NCBI GenBank assembly: GCA_947044405.1
Contig: CAMRHE010000134.1
Location: 563,501-627,500, forward strand
Direction of reading: 5' to 3'
Length of the DNA: 64,000 bases
Source: Leptodactylus fallax
Lineage: Eukaryota > Chordata > Amphibia > Anura > Leptodactylidae
Position numbers and translations under genes: made by a program. Of this stretch, positions 1 to 10,277 are shown piece by piece. Below the pieces are notes generated by a model, which saw nothing but the letters and a program-made list of their open reading frames with translations, ran no database searches and was not told the origin of the DNA. Position 1 is the stretch's first letter. Each line of letters opens with the position of its first letter.

Positions 1-93
1 TGGGAAAAACTGAGGCGGCAACGCATCGCAGTTCTTCCCGTAGCACTTTTGACAGAAAGTTTGCAGAATTTTCCTCTGGCATTTCCGTAGGTA
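1..93. mobile_element. Harbinger-like foldback MITE, copy 1, left fragment
   Basis: GC-rich palindromic repeat seen about nine times in the window (hallmarks: TTTCCGTAGGTATAATTGACA and GCAGAAAGTCCGCAGAGG). Complete copies end in GGCTAAGGCCCCACG and are flanked by TAA or TTA, the target-site signature of PIF/Harbinger elements. This copy begins before the window and is cut at a TA by a Tc1 element; its right part resumes at 10278. Family assignment rests on target-site and terminal pattern only. Confidence 0.7.
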
Positions 94-217
94 CAGTCAT
101 GGCCAAAAGTTTTGAGAATGATACAAATATTAATTTTTACAAAGTCTACTGCTTCAGTTTTTCTAATGGCAATTTGCATATACTCCAGAATGTTATAAAG
201 AGTGATCAGCTTAACAG

Positions 218-221
218 CAAT
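218..221. repeat. Left target-site duplication of gypsy element (CAAT)
   Basis: CAAT precedes the first LTR base and is repeated at 8835-8838 straight after the second LTR. Four-base duplications are within the range for Ty3/gypsy integrases. Confidence 0.8.
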
Positions 222-1342
222 TGTGGCATCCCAGAGCTGGCTATGGCTGGGCTGAGGGTGATCTCTGTGCATTGTATTATTTCCTGTTGCTTCATAGCCT
301 GTGTGACATAGCAGGGGGTCCTGAGTCTCACACAACACAGCGCCACCTAGTGAGCCTCACACATGCATTACACCTCCCATAGGATTGAATAGTAACCAAA
401 TGTCCAATGGGAGGACATCGCCTGGGAAAAGGGGAGGAGTCAGCTGATCACTGGGTCCCCATGGTATCACCCCTGCAGGAAGGTCCTGCGTGTGAGGAGT
501 TAGAAGTGTGGAGTGTTAGGAGGAGGAGGTGAGGAGATAAGTGTGATGTCCTGTGAAGAAAGCAGTGAGTTTAGTGCAGGAATCTCAAGTCCTAGACAGG
601 CCCAGGAAGGTTGGAGAGCTGACATACTCCAGCTATTCAGAAGATCCTGTCCCCTGTCTGCCTAGCCATCGCCCTGAAGGAAGTCAAGCATCATTATCTT
701 GTCAGCATGAGACTGTGGAGAGAACATTCTGGAACACGTGCTCCATAGCCAGTATCACAGGATCCGGGGGCCAAGGCCAGACCTGTGGAATATCCTGCCA
801 CCCTGACTATTGCACCCCGAAACTCTGAGCTATCAGGACCACATAACGTGAGTGGGGAATATTATGTACTAGTATCATGGTGGGCATCCTCCTATGAGCC
901 AAATAGGAGCCCAGACGCACCTTAGGGCTGTAACACTGAAGTATAAGGGGCTAGGAACACCTTTCATCAAGTCTACCCTGCACCCCAGGACTTTGCTGTG
1001 TCACCAGGCGTACCACGTTGTTTTGTATTGAAGAAACTGTTTAAGCATTTGTGCCTCCACACCCATGGAAGTAAAAGTTCAACTTTACAACCGTTTCTGT
1101 GTCTGACTCTGCACCGACAACATCAGGGCGCCCCAAACACCACCAGTCGGCACAGTATAGGGGAAGCGCCCCGGGGGAACAATCACCACCAACATTTGTG
1201 CAGCCCCCTCATCACCGGTACCAGTGGTGGTAACGTGGGACAGCACCAGCACTGCGCCCTCGTGCCCAGAGACCGTGACAAGTCTGCGCTGTTTGCACCC
1301 CGCAATCCCAACTGCAGCGTTACCTTCCATCTGGTCACCGCA
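222..1342 (+). repeat. 5' LTR of gypsy element
   Basis: 1121 bp, starting TGTGGCATCC and ending TCACCGCA, with canonical TG...CA ends. It matches 7714-8834; I found two nearby differences (AGCACTG here near 1247, AGTGCTG in the 3' copy). A TATAAGG motif near 942 could be a core promoter element, but this is unsupported. The open frames inside it are not genes. Confidence 0.95.
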
Positions 1343-2107
1343 AGAAAAACTGGCGTCACGAACAGGATACGGGTGTGTGCCATTTTGAGAAAGTCGCCAC
1401 GAAAAGTGCGCCAAATTGTCTCCAGAGCATCGGTCTTTATTGTGGACTTTGCTAAGATCAAGTTTATTCCCTGAGAGTGCTTGCCACAAAGAGGGGGGAG
1501 CCCTATACCCCTGAAGCAAGCCCTAAAGACTGTCCTCTCAGTGTGTTACAGCCCTGGAAGAGTTAAAACGCCCAGGACTTGTTTGCTGCTCCACATCGCT
1601 GTGTAAGAACGCCCACAAAGGGTTAACTGTACCTTGCAAAAGTGCGGGAGATTTTTAGCACTGCCCATGAGGCCAGGAGACCCATCTGCCGCCATCTTAG
1701 GAGAGCCCAGAATGCTGAGCGCAATGCTCCAGCGCACCCATACAAGAAAGTGAAAGGCGAACGTGCCGGCGCCATTTCTGACTCTCCGGTGCCACATCAC
1801 CGTCCCTGCTGTGCACCGCTGATCTCTGGTCCATGCTGCAGTTGCTGTCAGTGAGTACTGTACCTCCCTGTCCTTGTCTTCAGTCCTTCCACGGCCCCAG
1901 CGAGTGTTTTCCGTGTACAGTGTCCGTGGGGAGTGCCACCATTAAAGAGGGGGAGCACACCGTCAGCCTGCATCACAGTGACTCTGTTAATAGCTACAGC
2001 ATTCTTAAAGGGACAGCATTCCAAGTTGTAGTCTCCATTCCCTGCCAGCAAGCAGTTCAGTTTCTTAAAGAGACGGCGACCTAATTCCAGTCATACCTGC
2101 AAACAAC
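1343..2107 (+). other. Gypsy untranslated leader
   Basis: About 765 nt between the 5' LTR and the gag start. It holds the primer-binding-site candidate and several short frames without recognisable products. The leader normally carries the RNA packaging signal, which I cannot locate by eye. Confidence 0.6.
1351..1368 (+). promoter_or_regulatory. Putative primer-binding site
   Basis: TGGCGTCACGAACAGGAT starts eight bases after the 5' LTR. It begins with TGG, the complement of the CCA end of a tRNA, as reverse-transcription primer sites do. I did not assign the tRNA. Confidence 0.65.
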
Positions 2108-3196
2108 ATGACTGAGCAAAGTGACATTGTGCCATCTGTTTCTAGTGATCCAGCAGTGCCCATGGCGAGCAGCCTACCATTCTCCATGCCATTTTACCTT
2201 GGCGCACCATGGCTGCCGCGCTACAAAGGGGAGGCGCATACCCTCAGGGACTTTCGTGAGAAGATGCTGTCTCTCTTCCAGTTCTATCCTCTGAATACAG
2301 AACAGCAGATACAGATCCTGCTGGGCCAGCTTGAGGGTGCTGCAGCTAGGGAGGTCAAATCCTGGCCTGCCTCTGACAAAAGAACCCCTGGGCAAATTCT
2401 GGACAAACTCCAGGTGAACTTTGACGTGCGATCTGTCTCCGAGGTAAAGATGCGCTTCTTTTCCAGACGACAACTACCTGGTGAGACCCTGCGGGACTAT
2501 GCTTTATCCCTCCAAGAGGCGTTCAGAGCTGTGGTGCAAGTGGAGCCACGTGAAAATGTGGACTCTGATAAAATCTTGCTTGACCGCTTCATAGAAGGGG
2601 CGGGTACCACATTGCTCCAGAGTCAGTTGCGAATGCTTGCTGCACAACATCCCAGCATCACGTTTGCTGACTTCAAGGCCCTTGCCATCCAGGTCTTGGG
2701 ACAGGAGCAGCCCCAGCCGAGCCCAGTCATCTGTGCTCCCTCACCTGGACCCTCAACAAGCATTGCTCCAGTTGTCCTGCCACTACCTCTGGGTACCTCA
2801 CCTGCTGCCCAAACTGCGCAGACTACACCAGCAGACTCCAGAGATGACCTTCTGGCCCGAGTGGATCATCTGACCCGTGCCATGGAACAGATCACCGTCC
2901 GTCTAGATCGTCTGACCCAGCCGTCTTCATCGTCCAGTGATCCTTTGCGAAGTCTCAACATCTCACCTGAGTCGCCACCCAGACGTCTGTCTTCAGTGAA
3001 ACCTCCGCAGAGTGAGAGGCCATACTGTACCTATTGCCATAGATATGGACACACCAGGCCTCAGTGTTTTCAGTTAAACGGGCCACCCCCGAGGCAGCGG
3101 GCCGCCCCTCGGGAGGAAAGAAGAAGGGCCCAGGTGAATCTTCAGTGCCATTGTCACGCTTCATCTCAGCCTGCCCACACATCACAATCCGGGTGA
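2108..3196 (+). CDS. gag: Gag polyprotein of Ty3/gypsy retrotransposon
   Basis: A 362-residue open frame starting at ATG in the context AACAACATG. Gag forms the cytoplasmic particle that packages the element RNA. The N-terminal two thirds resemble a retrotransposon capsid region (residues 35-200, with a conserved-looking stretch around FREKMLSLFQFYPL), followed by a proline- and serine-rich linker. Near the C-terminus is a CCHC zinc knuckle with C307, C310, H315 and C320 (CX2CX4HX4C), the nucleic-acid-binding motif of nucleocapsids. The last 133 nt overlap pol, which is in the -1 frame. The frame is uninterrupted. Confidence 0.92.
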   Translation: MTEQSDIVPSVSSDPAVPMASSLPFSMPFYLGAPWLPRYKGEAHTLRDFREKMLSLFQFYPLNTEQQIQILLGQLEGAAAREVKSWPASDKRTPGQILDKLQVNFDVRSVSEVKMRFFSRRQLPGETLRDYALSLQEAFRAVVQVEPRENVDSDKILLDRFIEGAGTTLLQSQLRMLAAQHPSITFADFKALAIQVLGQEQPQPSPVICAPSPGPSTSIAPVVLPLPLGTSPAAQTAQTTPADSRDDLLARVDHLTRAMEQITVRLDRLTQPSSSSSDPLRSLNISPESPPRRLSSVKPPQSERPYCTYCHRYGHTRPQCFQLNGPPPRQRAAPREERRRAQVNLQCHCHASSQPAHTSQSG

Positions 3197-6100
3197 ATGG
3201 CGTCCCTCTGACAGCGTTGGTGGACACTGGATCTCAGGTAACAACCCTGCGCAAGCAGGTGTTCCTTGAACATTGGGACTTAGGTGTGTTGAATAGAACA
3301 CCTGACACATGGATAAATCTGTGTGCCAGCAATGGACAGCCCATACCACAGCAGGGTTATTGGGAACCCACTATCCAGATTGGGGACTTGAAACTGCCTA
3401 GACAGGGTGTAATTGTCACTGATGTAGAGGATGATAGGTTTGCAGTTGTAATATTAGGCATGAATGTTTTACGCCATTGCTTTGCAGAAGTGTTGGATGC
3501 CTTGCATGCCTCTCTCCTTACAGCTTCTCCCAGTGACCAGCAGACCATTCAGTGGGCCATTCGTGTACTCAATGCCCAGCACAAGTTCGCCAACAAACAA
3601 GGTGAAATTGGTCGAGTCCGGATCCAAGATACCCGTCCAGTAACCCTACAGCCTGGAACAGAAACTATGGTGTGGTGCCGTGCCCGTCCGGGCATAGAAA
3701 ATCAGGACTACGAGGCCTTGCTACAACCCATACAGGTAGATGGCCAACCACTTGTCATGGCTGCCCGCAGCCTTGTCACAGTTTCCAATGGACGTGTTCC
3801 TGTCCGCTTAGTCAACTTGGGCGATGCTCCCGTGAACCTCCACAAGTTCCACTCTGTGTCCCTTCTACACCGGTTAGCACCAGAAGACATTCTCTCTGGT
3901 GATTCTACCACCACACAGCGTTCCACCCAAGCTGCTGAGAACATTCAAAATGGAGCCACGAAGTCCTGGTGGGATGACTTGAACGTGGGAGATGCCAATA
4001 CCCCTATAGAGCACATCAATGGGGTTCGCAATGTGGCCAAGCGTTACCAACAGGCATTCAGCAAACACCCATTGGACTTTGGTAAGACCACAACCATACA
4101 ACATCGCATTCTGACTGGCGACCACCATCCAATCAAGGAGCGTCACCGTCCAATACCACCCGCGATGTACCAACCGGTGAAAAAGTTGATCCAAGAGATG
4201 CGAGATGCTGATGTCATCCGGGAGAGTAATAGCCCCTGGGCAGCCCCGCTAGTCCTTGTCAAGAAGAAAGACGGAACCCTACGATTTTGTGTGGACTATC
4301 GTAAACTCAACAACGTCACGCACAAAGACGCATACCCATTGCCGCGGATTGAGGAATCTCTAACGGCTTTGGGATCAGCTACCTGTTTCTCGACCCTGGA
4401 CTTAACCAGTGGATACTGGCAAGTCCCTATGGCGCCTGAAGATCGTGAAAAGACTGCGTTTACGACCCCGATGGGACTCTTTGAATTTAATAGTATGCCA
4501 TTTGGGCTATGTAATGCCCCAGCCACATTCCAACGGCTTATGGAGAGGTGCCTCGGCCATGAGAATTTCCAGAGTGTGCTACTGTACCTGGACGATGTTA
4601 TTGTATTCTCCCGGACATACCAAGAACACCTTCGTCACCTGTCCGAGGTATTCAAGGTACTTATACAGCACGGACTAAAGGTGAAGCCCTCCAAGTGCTA
4701 CCTGTTGAAACCCCAAGTTCACTACCTTGGGCATGTCGTGGGCGCACAAGGCGTCCAACCTGATCCTGAAAAGATCACTGCAGTCCAGAACTGGCGAAGA
4801 CCAACTACCGTCAAAGAAGTCCGAAGCTTCCTTGGATTCGCAGGTTACTACCGGCGTTTCATACCACACTTTGCCCAAGTAGCCGAGCCTCTGAACGAGT
4901 TGTTGCGCGGTTGTCCCAGAGAAAACTACAACCGAAAGCTTCCGGTAGACTGGACAGCGCGTCAAGAGGAAGCCTTTCAAGCGCTTAAAGCACTTCTGAC
5001 GCAACCACCAATTCTAGCCTATCCCGACTACAGTCAGCCATTCCACTTGTACACAGATGCAAGTCACCAAGGTTTGGGTGCAGTGTTGTCCCAGGTTCAG
5101 GACAACAAAGAGCGAGTCATCGCCTACGCCAGCAGGAGTCTGAGAGGCGCGGAGAAGAACGACCAGAACTATAGTTCTTTCAAACTCGAACTTCTGGCGC
5201 TTGTCTGGGCCGTGACAGAGAAGTTTAAAGACTACCTGGCTGCCACACCCTTTACCGTGTACACAGATAACAATCCGTTGGCGCATCTGGACACTGCTCG
5301 ACTGGGAGCCCTTGAACAACGGTGGGCCTCAAGACTCACGAATTACAAGTTCTCTGTCAAGTATCGCAGTGGCAAGTCCAACGCTAACGCTGATGCACTC
5401 TCAAGGTTGCCTGTGGGAGAAGAACCCCCCCGAGAAGACATTTGGGAAGAGGTGGAGATGCCACCATTCTACAACAAGTTTGCCCAACAGGTTGCTATTG
5501 GTGTCCCTGTAGAAGAAGAATCTCTGGCGAAAACAGCTGCCGAATCCCTCCAGGAGCCATCTCTGTGGAAAACGTTCCAAGAAGAGAGCAGAGTTTTAGG
5601 AGAATTGTCAGATTTCCTGCTTACAGGAAGAATACCAACCCGTGTAAAGAGAGGTCTTCATGACGTGGAATTAAAACGCCTTTGGCGACAGAGGAAGCGC
5701 CTGTTTGTCCAACGAGGCCTTCTACTTAGAAACACTCTTGATCCTGTCACAGGTGAAAGGCTTCATCAGATCCTCGTACCAAGAAGAGACGCACAGATGA
5801 TACTTGAGGCGTATCATGACAGATCTGGTCACTTCGGGGTACAAAAGACCGAAGCTACCATCCGTCGTTGCTTCTATTGGGTTGGGATGAGGAGTGACAT
5901 TGACAGTTGGTGCCGAGAGTGTCCCGCCTGTAGTATCACCAAGGAAGGTCGAAGAGATCAGAAGGCCCCTCTACATCCAATTAAGACTCAAAAGCCGTGT
6001 GAAATTGTTGCTCTGGACCATGTGAAGTTGGGTCCCACACGTTCCGGCTACAGCTACGCTCTGACAATGGTGGATCATTACTCCAAGTTCCTTGTCATCG

Positions 6101-7131
6101 TGCCTGTCAGAGATCTTACAGCAAGAACTACGGCTGAGACCTTCTACGCAGAGTTTGTCCGCCATTACGGTTGTCCTGAGCATATCCTCACCGACCGTGG
6201 ATCGGCGTTTGAATCCCAATTGTTCCGTGAGCTGTGTCAGTTCCAAGACTGCAAGAAGTTGCGAACCACAGCGTATCACCCTCAAGGGAATGGTATGTGC
6301 GAGAAGGCAAATCAAGTGATCATCGGCATGCTAAGAACAGCCGCAGTTACACCTGGTGTTGAGTGGCCTGAGCGTATCAAGGACTTGGCCTATATTTACA
6401 ACAACACACCCCAAACATCTACGGGATACACACCATTTTATCTAATGTTTGGAAGACAAGGTCAACTTCCTTCAGACTTAACCCTTGGTGTGAAGGTCCC
6501 TGACACCATCAATCCACTACCCATAACAGACTGGGTTGTTGAACACCGCCGACGTATGGAGGAAGCTAAAGAGATAGTTGAAACGCGCATGGATGAGGTT
6601 CGTAGGAGACAACAGGAGGATTACAACCATCACGCCCATGCAGCGCCCCTGAAAGTTGGCGACCGTGTATGGTTAAGGAATAACCATCGGAATGGGAAAT
6701 TGGATCCATTCTGGGAGAAAGAACCATACAGTGTCATCTCCATACCATATCCTGAATCCGACGTGTATGAGATCTCTAAACCTGGGAGACAGCCCCAAGT
6801 AGTACACCGAAACCGTCTGAAGCTGTGCCTTAAAGAAGGACTACCCACAGAGGTGCCCCCAGCTGAGACAACGAGTACAGAGATCTTGTCACCTTCTGAA
6901 GCGAAAGAGAGACCCCCAACGTTAACTGAGCTTATGTGGGCGCCTAAACTACTACCATTTAGCTGTTATCCACCAATTGCTCTAGTGCAAGAGAACCCTT
7001 CGACAGATGATATAATTGATTTCAGTGACTCTGTTCCTGATTCAAATCTCGTTCCACTTAGGCGTTCTGAGCGTACCACAAAAGGCATACCTCCAACACG
7101 CTATAGTGATGCCATGGCTGTCCTTGGGTAA
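3064..7131 (+). CDS. pol: Pol polyprotein (protease, RT, RNase H, integrase) of Ty3/gypsy retrotransposon
   Basis: An open frame of about 1355 residues that replicates and integrates the element. Visible in order: aspartic protease DTGS (residues 54-57); reverse transcriptase with CVDYRKLN (about 409) and the catalytic YLDD (508-511); RNase H with YTDAS (about 663); an integrase HHCC zinc-binding domain starting near H918; the integrase core D985, D1044 and E1080 (35 residues between the last two, DD35E); and a C-terminal segment with KVGDRVWL. It has no good ATG at its start: the listed start is GTG, so the 5' boundary is only the limit of the open frame. Because it overlaps gag in the -1 frame and a slippery heptamer lies at 3073, it is probably made as a Gag-Pol fusion by frameshifting. 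No internal stops. Confidence 0.95.
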   Translation: MFSVKRATPEAAGRPSGGKKKGPGESSVPLSRFISACPHITIRVNGVPLTALVDTGSQVTTLRKQVFLEHWDLGVLNRTPDTWINLCASNGQPIPQQGYWEPTIQIGDLKLPRQGVIVTDVEDDRFAVVILGMNVLRHCFAEVLDALHASLLTASPSDQQTIQWAIRVLNAQHKFANKQGEIGRVRIQDTRPVTLQPGTETMVWCRARPGIENQDYEALLQPIQVDGQPLVMAARSLVTVSNGRVPVRLVNLGDAPVNLHKFHSVSLLHRLAPEDILSGDSTTTQRSTQAAENIQNGATKSWWDDLNVGDANTPIEHINGVRNVAKRYQQAFSKHPLDFGKTTTIQHRILTGDHHPIKERHRPIPPAMYQPVKKLIQEMRDADVIRESNSPWAAPLVLVKKKDGTLRFCVDYRKLNNVTHKDAYPLPRIEESLTALGSATCFSTLDLTSGYWQVPMAPEDREKTAFTTPMGLFEFNSMPFGLCNAPATFQRLMERCLGHENFQSVLLYLDDVIVFSRTYQEHLRHLSEVFKVLIQHGLKVKPSKCYLLKPQVHYLGHVVGAQGVQPDPEKITAVQNWRRPTTVKEVRSFLGFAGYYRRFIPHFAQVAEPLNELLRGCPRENYNRKLPVDWTARQEEAFQALKALLTQPPILAYPDYSQPFHLYTDASHQGLGAVLSQVQDNKERVIAYASRSLRGAEKNDQNYSSFKLELLALVWAVTEKFKDYLAATPFTVYTDNNPLAHLDTARLGALEQRWASRLTNYKFSVKYRSGKSNANADALSRLPVGEEPPREDIWEEVEMPPFYNKFAQQVAIGVPVEEESLAKTAAESLQEPSLWKTFQEESRVLGELSDFLLTGRIPTRVKRGLHDVELKRLWRQRKRLFVQRGLLLRNTLDPVTGERLHQILVPRRDAQMILEAYHDRSGHFGVQKTEATIRRCFYWVGMRSDIDSWCRECPACSITKEGRRDQKAPLHPIKTQKPCEIVALDHVKLGPTRSGYSYALTMVDHYSKFLVIVPVRDLTARTTAETFYAEFVRHYGCPEHILTDRGSAFESQLFRELCQFQDCKKLRTTAYHPQGNGMCEKANQVIIGMLRTAAVTPGVEWPERIKDLAYIYNNTPQTSTGYTPFYLMFGRQGQLPSDLTLGVKVPDTINPLPITDWVVEHRRRMEEAKEIVETRMDEVRRRQQEDYNHHAHAAPLKVGDRVWLRNNHRNGKLDPFWEKEPYSVISIPYPESDVYEISKPGRQPQVVHRNRLKLCLKEGLPTEVPPAETTSTEILSPSEAKERPPTLTELMWAPKLLPFSCYPPIALVQENPSTDDIIDFSDSVPDSNLVPLRRSERTTKGIPPTRYSDAMAVLG
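3073..3113 (+). promoter_or_regulatory. Candidate -1 ribosomal frameshift signal between gag and pol
   Basis: The heptamer GTTAAAC (3073-3079) lies in the gag frame as G TTA AAC, the X XXY YYZ layout; the same heptamer is a known slippery site in arteriviruses. After an 8-nt spacer comes a perfect 7-bp GC-rich stem, CCCGAGG (3088-3094) with CCTCGGG (3107-3113), and a 12-nt loop. A one-base slip at this point enters the pol frame exactly. Function is inferred from geometry. Confidence 0.75.
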
Positions 7132-7713
7132 AAGAGGTTAACTGTCTCTGCTTCTGTATATATGTTATTCCTGCTCTGATTACATTAATGTTTTTCCTGT
7201 GTGTATATACAGTATATATATAATATCTTGCTATGTAATATAGTATTTACACTTATATGCAACAATCCAAGCCATAGTGCCTGGCTCACCGAGCCAAGGA
7301 AGTTCTGTTACCCCATTGCGGTATGGACATTCGTGCTAGAGTGCCTACTCTTCCTTACAGAAAGGACTGTTTATTGTTTCTCAGAGAGACTCTCATGATA
7401 ATGGACACTCATGAAATTTGTGCCAGAGAGCCTCTGGACCCATTTGCACTACTGTTGTTTCTATATGGACTGTCTGATGGTACCGCCAAAAGGTTCCATA
7501 AGTCTACGTTTAATTATCTCTCAGTTACCCTTCAGACTTCTCATGGACATTCCAGGACTATGCCGGGAGGTCTTACCTCAAGTTTCTAAGTATTATATTT
7601 TTCTAAACTGTTAGTGACATTTGCACTTTGTTCGTATTTATTAACGTTATGTTACATTTCTCACCTTCACCCCAGCCCGTCGCCGAGGTCGGCTCAGTGA
7701 AAGAGGGGGAGTA
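7132..7713 (+). other. Gypsy 3' untranslated region
   Basis: About 580 nt between the pol stop and the 3' LTR. Short frames (for example 7323-7589) show no recognisable domain. No signal peptide plus transmembrane pattern suggesting an env gene was seen. Confidence 0.6.
7698..7713 (+). promoter_or_regulatory. Polypurine tract
   Basis: TGAAAGAGGGGGAGTA lies directly before the 3' LTR. A purine run in this position primes plus-strand DNA synthesis in LTR retrotransposons. Confidence 0.85.
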
Positions 7714-8834
7714 TGTGGCATCCCAGAGCTGGCTATGGCTGGGCTGAGGGTGATCTCTGTGCATTGTATTATTTCCTGTTGCTTCATAGCCTGTGTGACA
7801 TAGCAGGGGGTCCTGAGTCTCACACAACACAGCGCCACCTAGTGAGCCTCACACATGCATTACACCTCCCATAGGATTGAATAGTAACCAAATGTCCAAT
7901 GGGAGGACATCGCCTGGGAAAAGGGGAGGAGTCAGCTGATCACTGGGTCCCCATGGTATCACCCCTGCAGGAAGGTCCTGCGTGTGAGGAGTTAGAAGTG
8001 TGGAGTGTTAGGAGGAGGAGGTGAGGAGATAAGTGTGATGTCCTGTGAAGAAAGCAGTGAGTTTAGTGCAGGAATCTCAAGTCCTAGACAGGCCCAGGAA
8101 GGTTGGAGAGCTGACATACTCCAGCTATTCAGAAGATCCTGTCCCCTGTCTGCCTAGCCATCGCCCTGAAGGAAGTCAAGCATCATTATCTTGTCAGCAT
8201 GAGACTGTGGAGAGAACATTCTGGAACACGTGCTCCATAGCCAGTATCACAGGATCCGGGGGCCAAGGCCAGACCTGTGGAATATCCTGCCACCCTGACT
8301 ATTGCACCCCGAAACTCTGAGCTATCAGGACCACATAACGTGAGTGGGGAATATTATGTACTAGTATCATGGTGGGCATCCTCCTATGAGCCAAATAGGA
8401 GCCCAGACGCACCTTAGGGCTGTAACACTGAAGTATAAGGGGCTAGGAACACCTTTCATCAAGTCTACCCTGCACCCCAGGACTTTGCTGTGTCACCAGG
8501 CGTACCACGTTGTTTTGTATTGAAGAAACTGTTTAAGCATTTGTGCCTCCACACCCATGGAAGTAAAAGTTCAACTTTACAACCGTTTCTGTGTCTGACT
8601 CTGCACCGACAACATCAGGGCGCCCCAAACACCACCAGTCGGCACAGTATAGGGGAAGCGCCCCGGGGGAACAATCACCACCAACATTTGTGCAGCCCCC
8701 TCATCACCGGTACCAGTGGTGGTAACGTGGGACAGCACCAGTGCTGCGCCCTCGTGCCCAGAGACCGTGACAAGTCTGCGCTGTTTGCACCCCGCAATCC
8801 CAACTGCAGCGTTACCTTCCATCTGGTCACCGCA
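7714..8834 (+). repeat. 3' LTR of gypsy element
   Basis: 1121 bp, the same length as the 5' LTR and nearly identical to it. It is followed by the CAAT target duplication at 8835-8838 and then by Tc1 element A sequence. Confidence 0.95.
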
Positions 8835-8838
8835 CAAT
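8835..8838. repeat. Right target-site duplication of gypsy element (CAAT)
   Basis: Matches 218-221. Marks the right edge of the retrotransposon within Tc1 element A. Confidence 0.8.
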
Positions 8839-9083
8839 TACTTGCAAAGTCAATATTTGCCTAGAAAATGAACTTTATCCCCCAAAACACATTTCAACAT
8901 CATTGCAGCCCTGCCTTAAAAGGACCACCTAACATCGTTTCAGTGATTGCTCCATTAACACAGGTGTGGGTGTTGATGAGGACAGGGCTGGAGATCAATC
9001 TGTCATGATTAAGTAAGAATGACACCACTGGACACTTTAAAAGGAGGCTGGTGCTTGCCATCATTGTTTCTCTTCTGTTAACC

Positions 9084-10100
9084 ATGGTTATCTCTAAAGA
9101 AACATGTGCAGTCATCATTGCACTGCACAAAAATGGCCTAACTGGGAAGAGTATTGCAGCTAGAAAGATTGCACCTCAGTCAACAATCTATCGCATCATC
9201 AAGAACTTCAAGGAGAGAGGTTCCATTGGTGCCAAAAAGGCTCCAGGGCGCCCAAAAAAGACCAGCAAGCGGCAGGACCGTCTCTTAAAAGTGTTTCAGC
9301 TGCGGGATCGGGCTACCAGCAGTGCAGAGCTTGCTGAGGAATAGCAGCAGGCAGGTGTGAGTGCATCTGCACGCACTGTGAGGCGGAGACTCTTGGAGCA
9401 AGGCCTGGTCTCAAGGAGGGCAGCAAAGAAGCCACTTCTCTCCAGAAAAAACATCAGGGACAGACGGATATTCTGCAAAAGGTACAGGGAGTGGACTGCT
9501 GAGGACTGGGGTAAAGTCATTTTCTCTGATGAATCTCCTTTTCGATTGTTTGGAACATCTGGAAAACAGCTTATTCGGAGAAGAAGAGGTGAGCGCTACC
9601 ACCAGTCTTGTCTCATGCCAACTGTAAAGCATCCTGAAACCATTCATGTGTGGGGTTGCTTCTCAGCCAAAGGAATCGGCTCTCTCACAGTCTTGCCTAA
9701 AAACACAGCCATGAATAAAGAATGGTACCAGAATGTCCTCCAAGAGCAACTTCTCCCAACCGTCCAAGAGCAGTTTGGCGCTCAACAATGCCTTTTCCAG
9801 CATGATGGAGCACCTTGCCATAAAGCAAAGGTGATAACTAAATGGCTCAGGGAACAAAACATAGAGATTTTGGGTCCATGGCCTGGAAACTCCCCAGATA
9901 TTAATCCCATTGAGAACTTGTGGTCAATCATCAAGAGACGGGTGGACAAACAAAAACCAACAAATTCAGACAAAATTAAAGCATTGATTCTGCAAGAATG
10001 GACTGCTATCAGTCAGGATTTGGTCCAGAAGTTGATTGAGAGCATGCCAGGGAGAATTGCAGAGGTCCTGAAGAAGAAGGGTCAACACTGCAAATATTGA
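9084..10100 (+). pseudogene. Tc1 transposase, one in-frame stop
   Basis: A 338-residue Tc1-type frame from MVISKET to the stop after HCKY. Codon 87 (9342-9344) is TAG; the frame is otherwise open. The N-terminus has paired helix-turn-helix character with a GRPKK hook-like motif. The catalytic part shows the first aspartate in FSDES, the second in QHDGAPCH and the glutamate in NPIENLW, the DD34E pattern of Tc1. Transposase binds the terminal repeats in the nucleus and cuts and pastes the element into TA sites. The stop should inactivate this copy unless read through. Confidence 0.92.
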
Positions 10101-10277
10101 CTTGCTGCATTAACTCATTCTAACTGTCAATATAAGCTTCTGTTACTCATAATATGAATGCAATTATATTTCTGTATGTGATAAAAACATCTGACAAACA
10201 CACATAAAAACCAGAGGGCAGCAGATCATGTGAAAATATAATATTTGTGTCATTCTCAAAACTTTTGGCCATGACTG

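Larger units (their letters stand above)
222..8834 (+). mobile_element. Ty3/gypsy LTR retrotransposon, complete
   Basis: An 8613-bp element with two 1121-bp LTRs (TGTGGC...CCGCA), primer-binding-site-like sequence, gag, overlapping pol, polypurine tract and a CAAT target duplication. The pol order protease, reverse transcriptase, RNase H, integrase is the Ty3/gypsy (Metaviridae) order. There is no recognisable env and no chromodomain at the integrase C-terminus. It lies inside Tc1 element A, so it arrived after it. Both long frames are open and the LTRs differ at only two sites noticed, so it looks like a recent and possibly competent insertion. Confidence 0.95.
94..10277 (+). mobile_element. 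Tc1/mariner element A (split by a gypsy retrotransposon)
   Basis: Terminal inverted repeats begin CAGTCATGGCCAAAAGTTTT at 94 and end with its complement at 10277, flanked by TA at 92-93 and 10278-10279. Without the retrotransposon (222-8838) the element is about 1.57 kb, the usual Tc1 size. It encodes a transposase on the + strand (9084-10100) with one nonsense codon. Rejoining the flanks outside the two TA copies restores the interrupted MITE sequence found elsewhere in the window, which confirms the boundaries. Confidence 0.93.

Noticed and set aside
553..828. 91-residue frame repeated exactly at 8045-8320
   Set aside because: It is duplicated only because it lies in both LTRs; no domain and no sign of translation.
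7132..7713. Possible env gene after pol
   Set aside because: Short unrelated frames only; no signal peptide, transmembrane segment or glycoprotein features.
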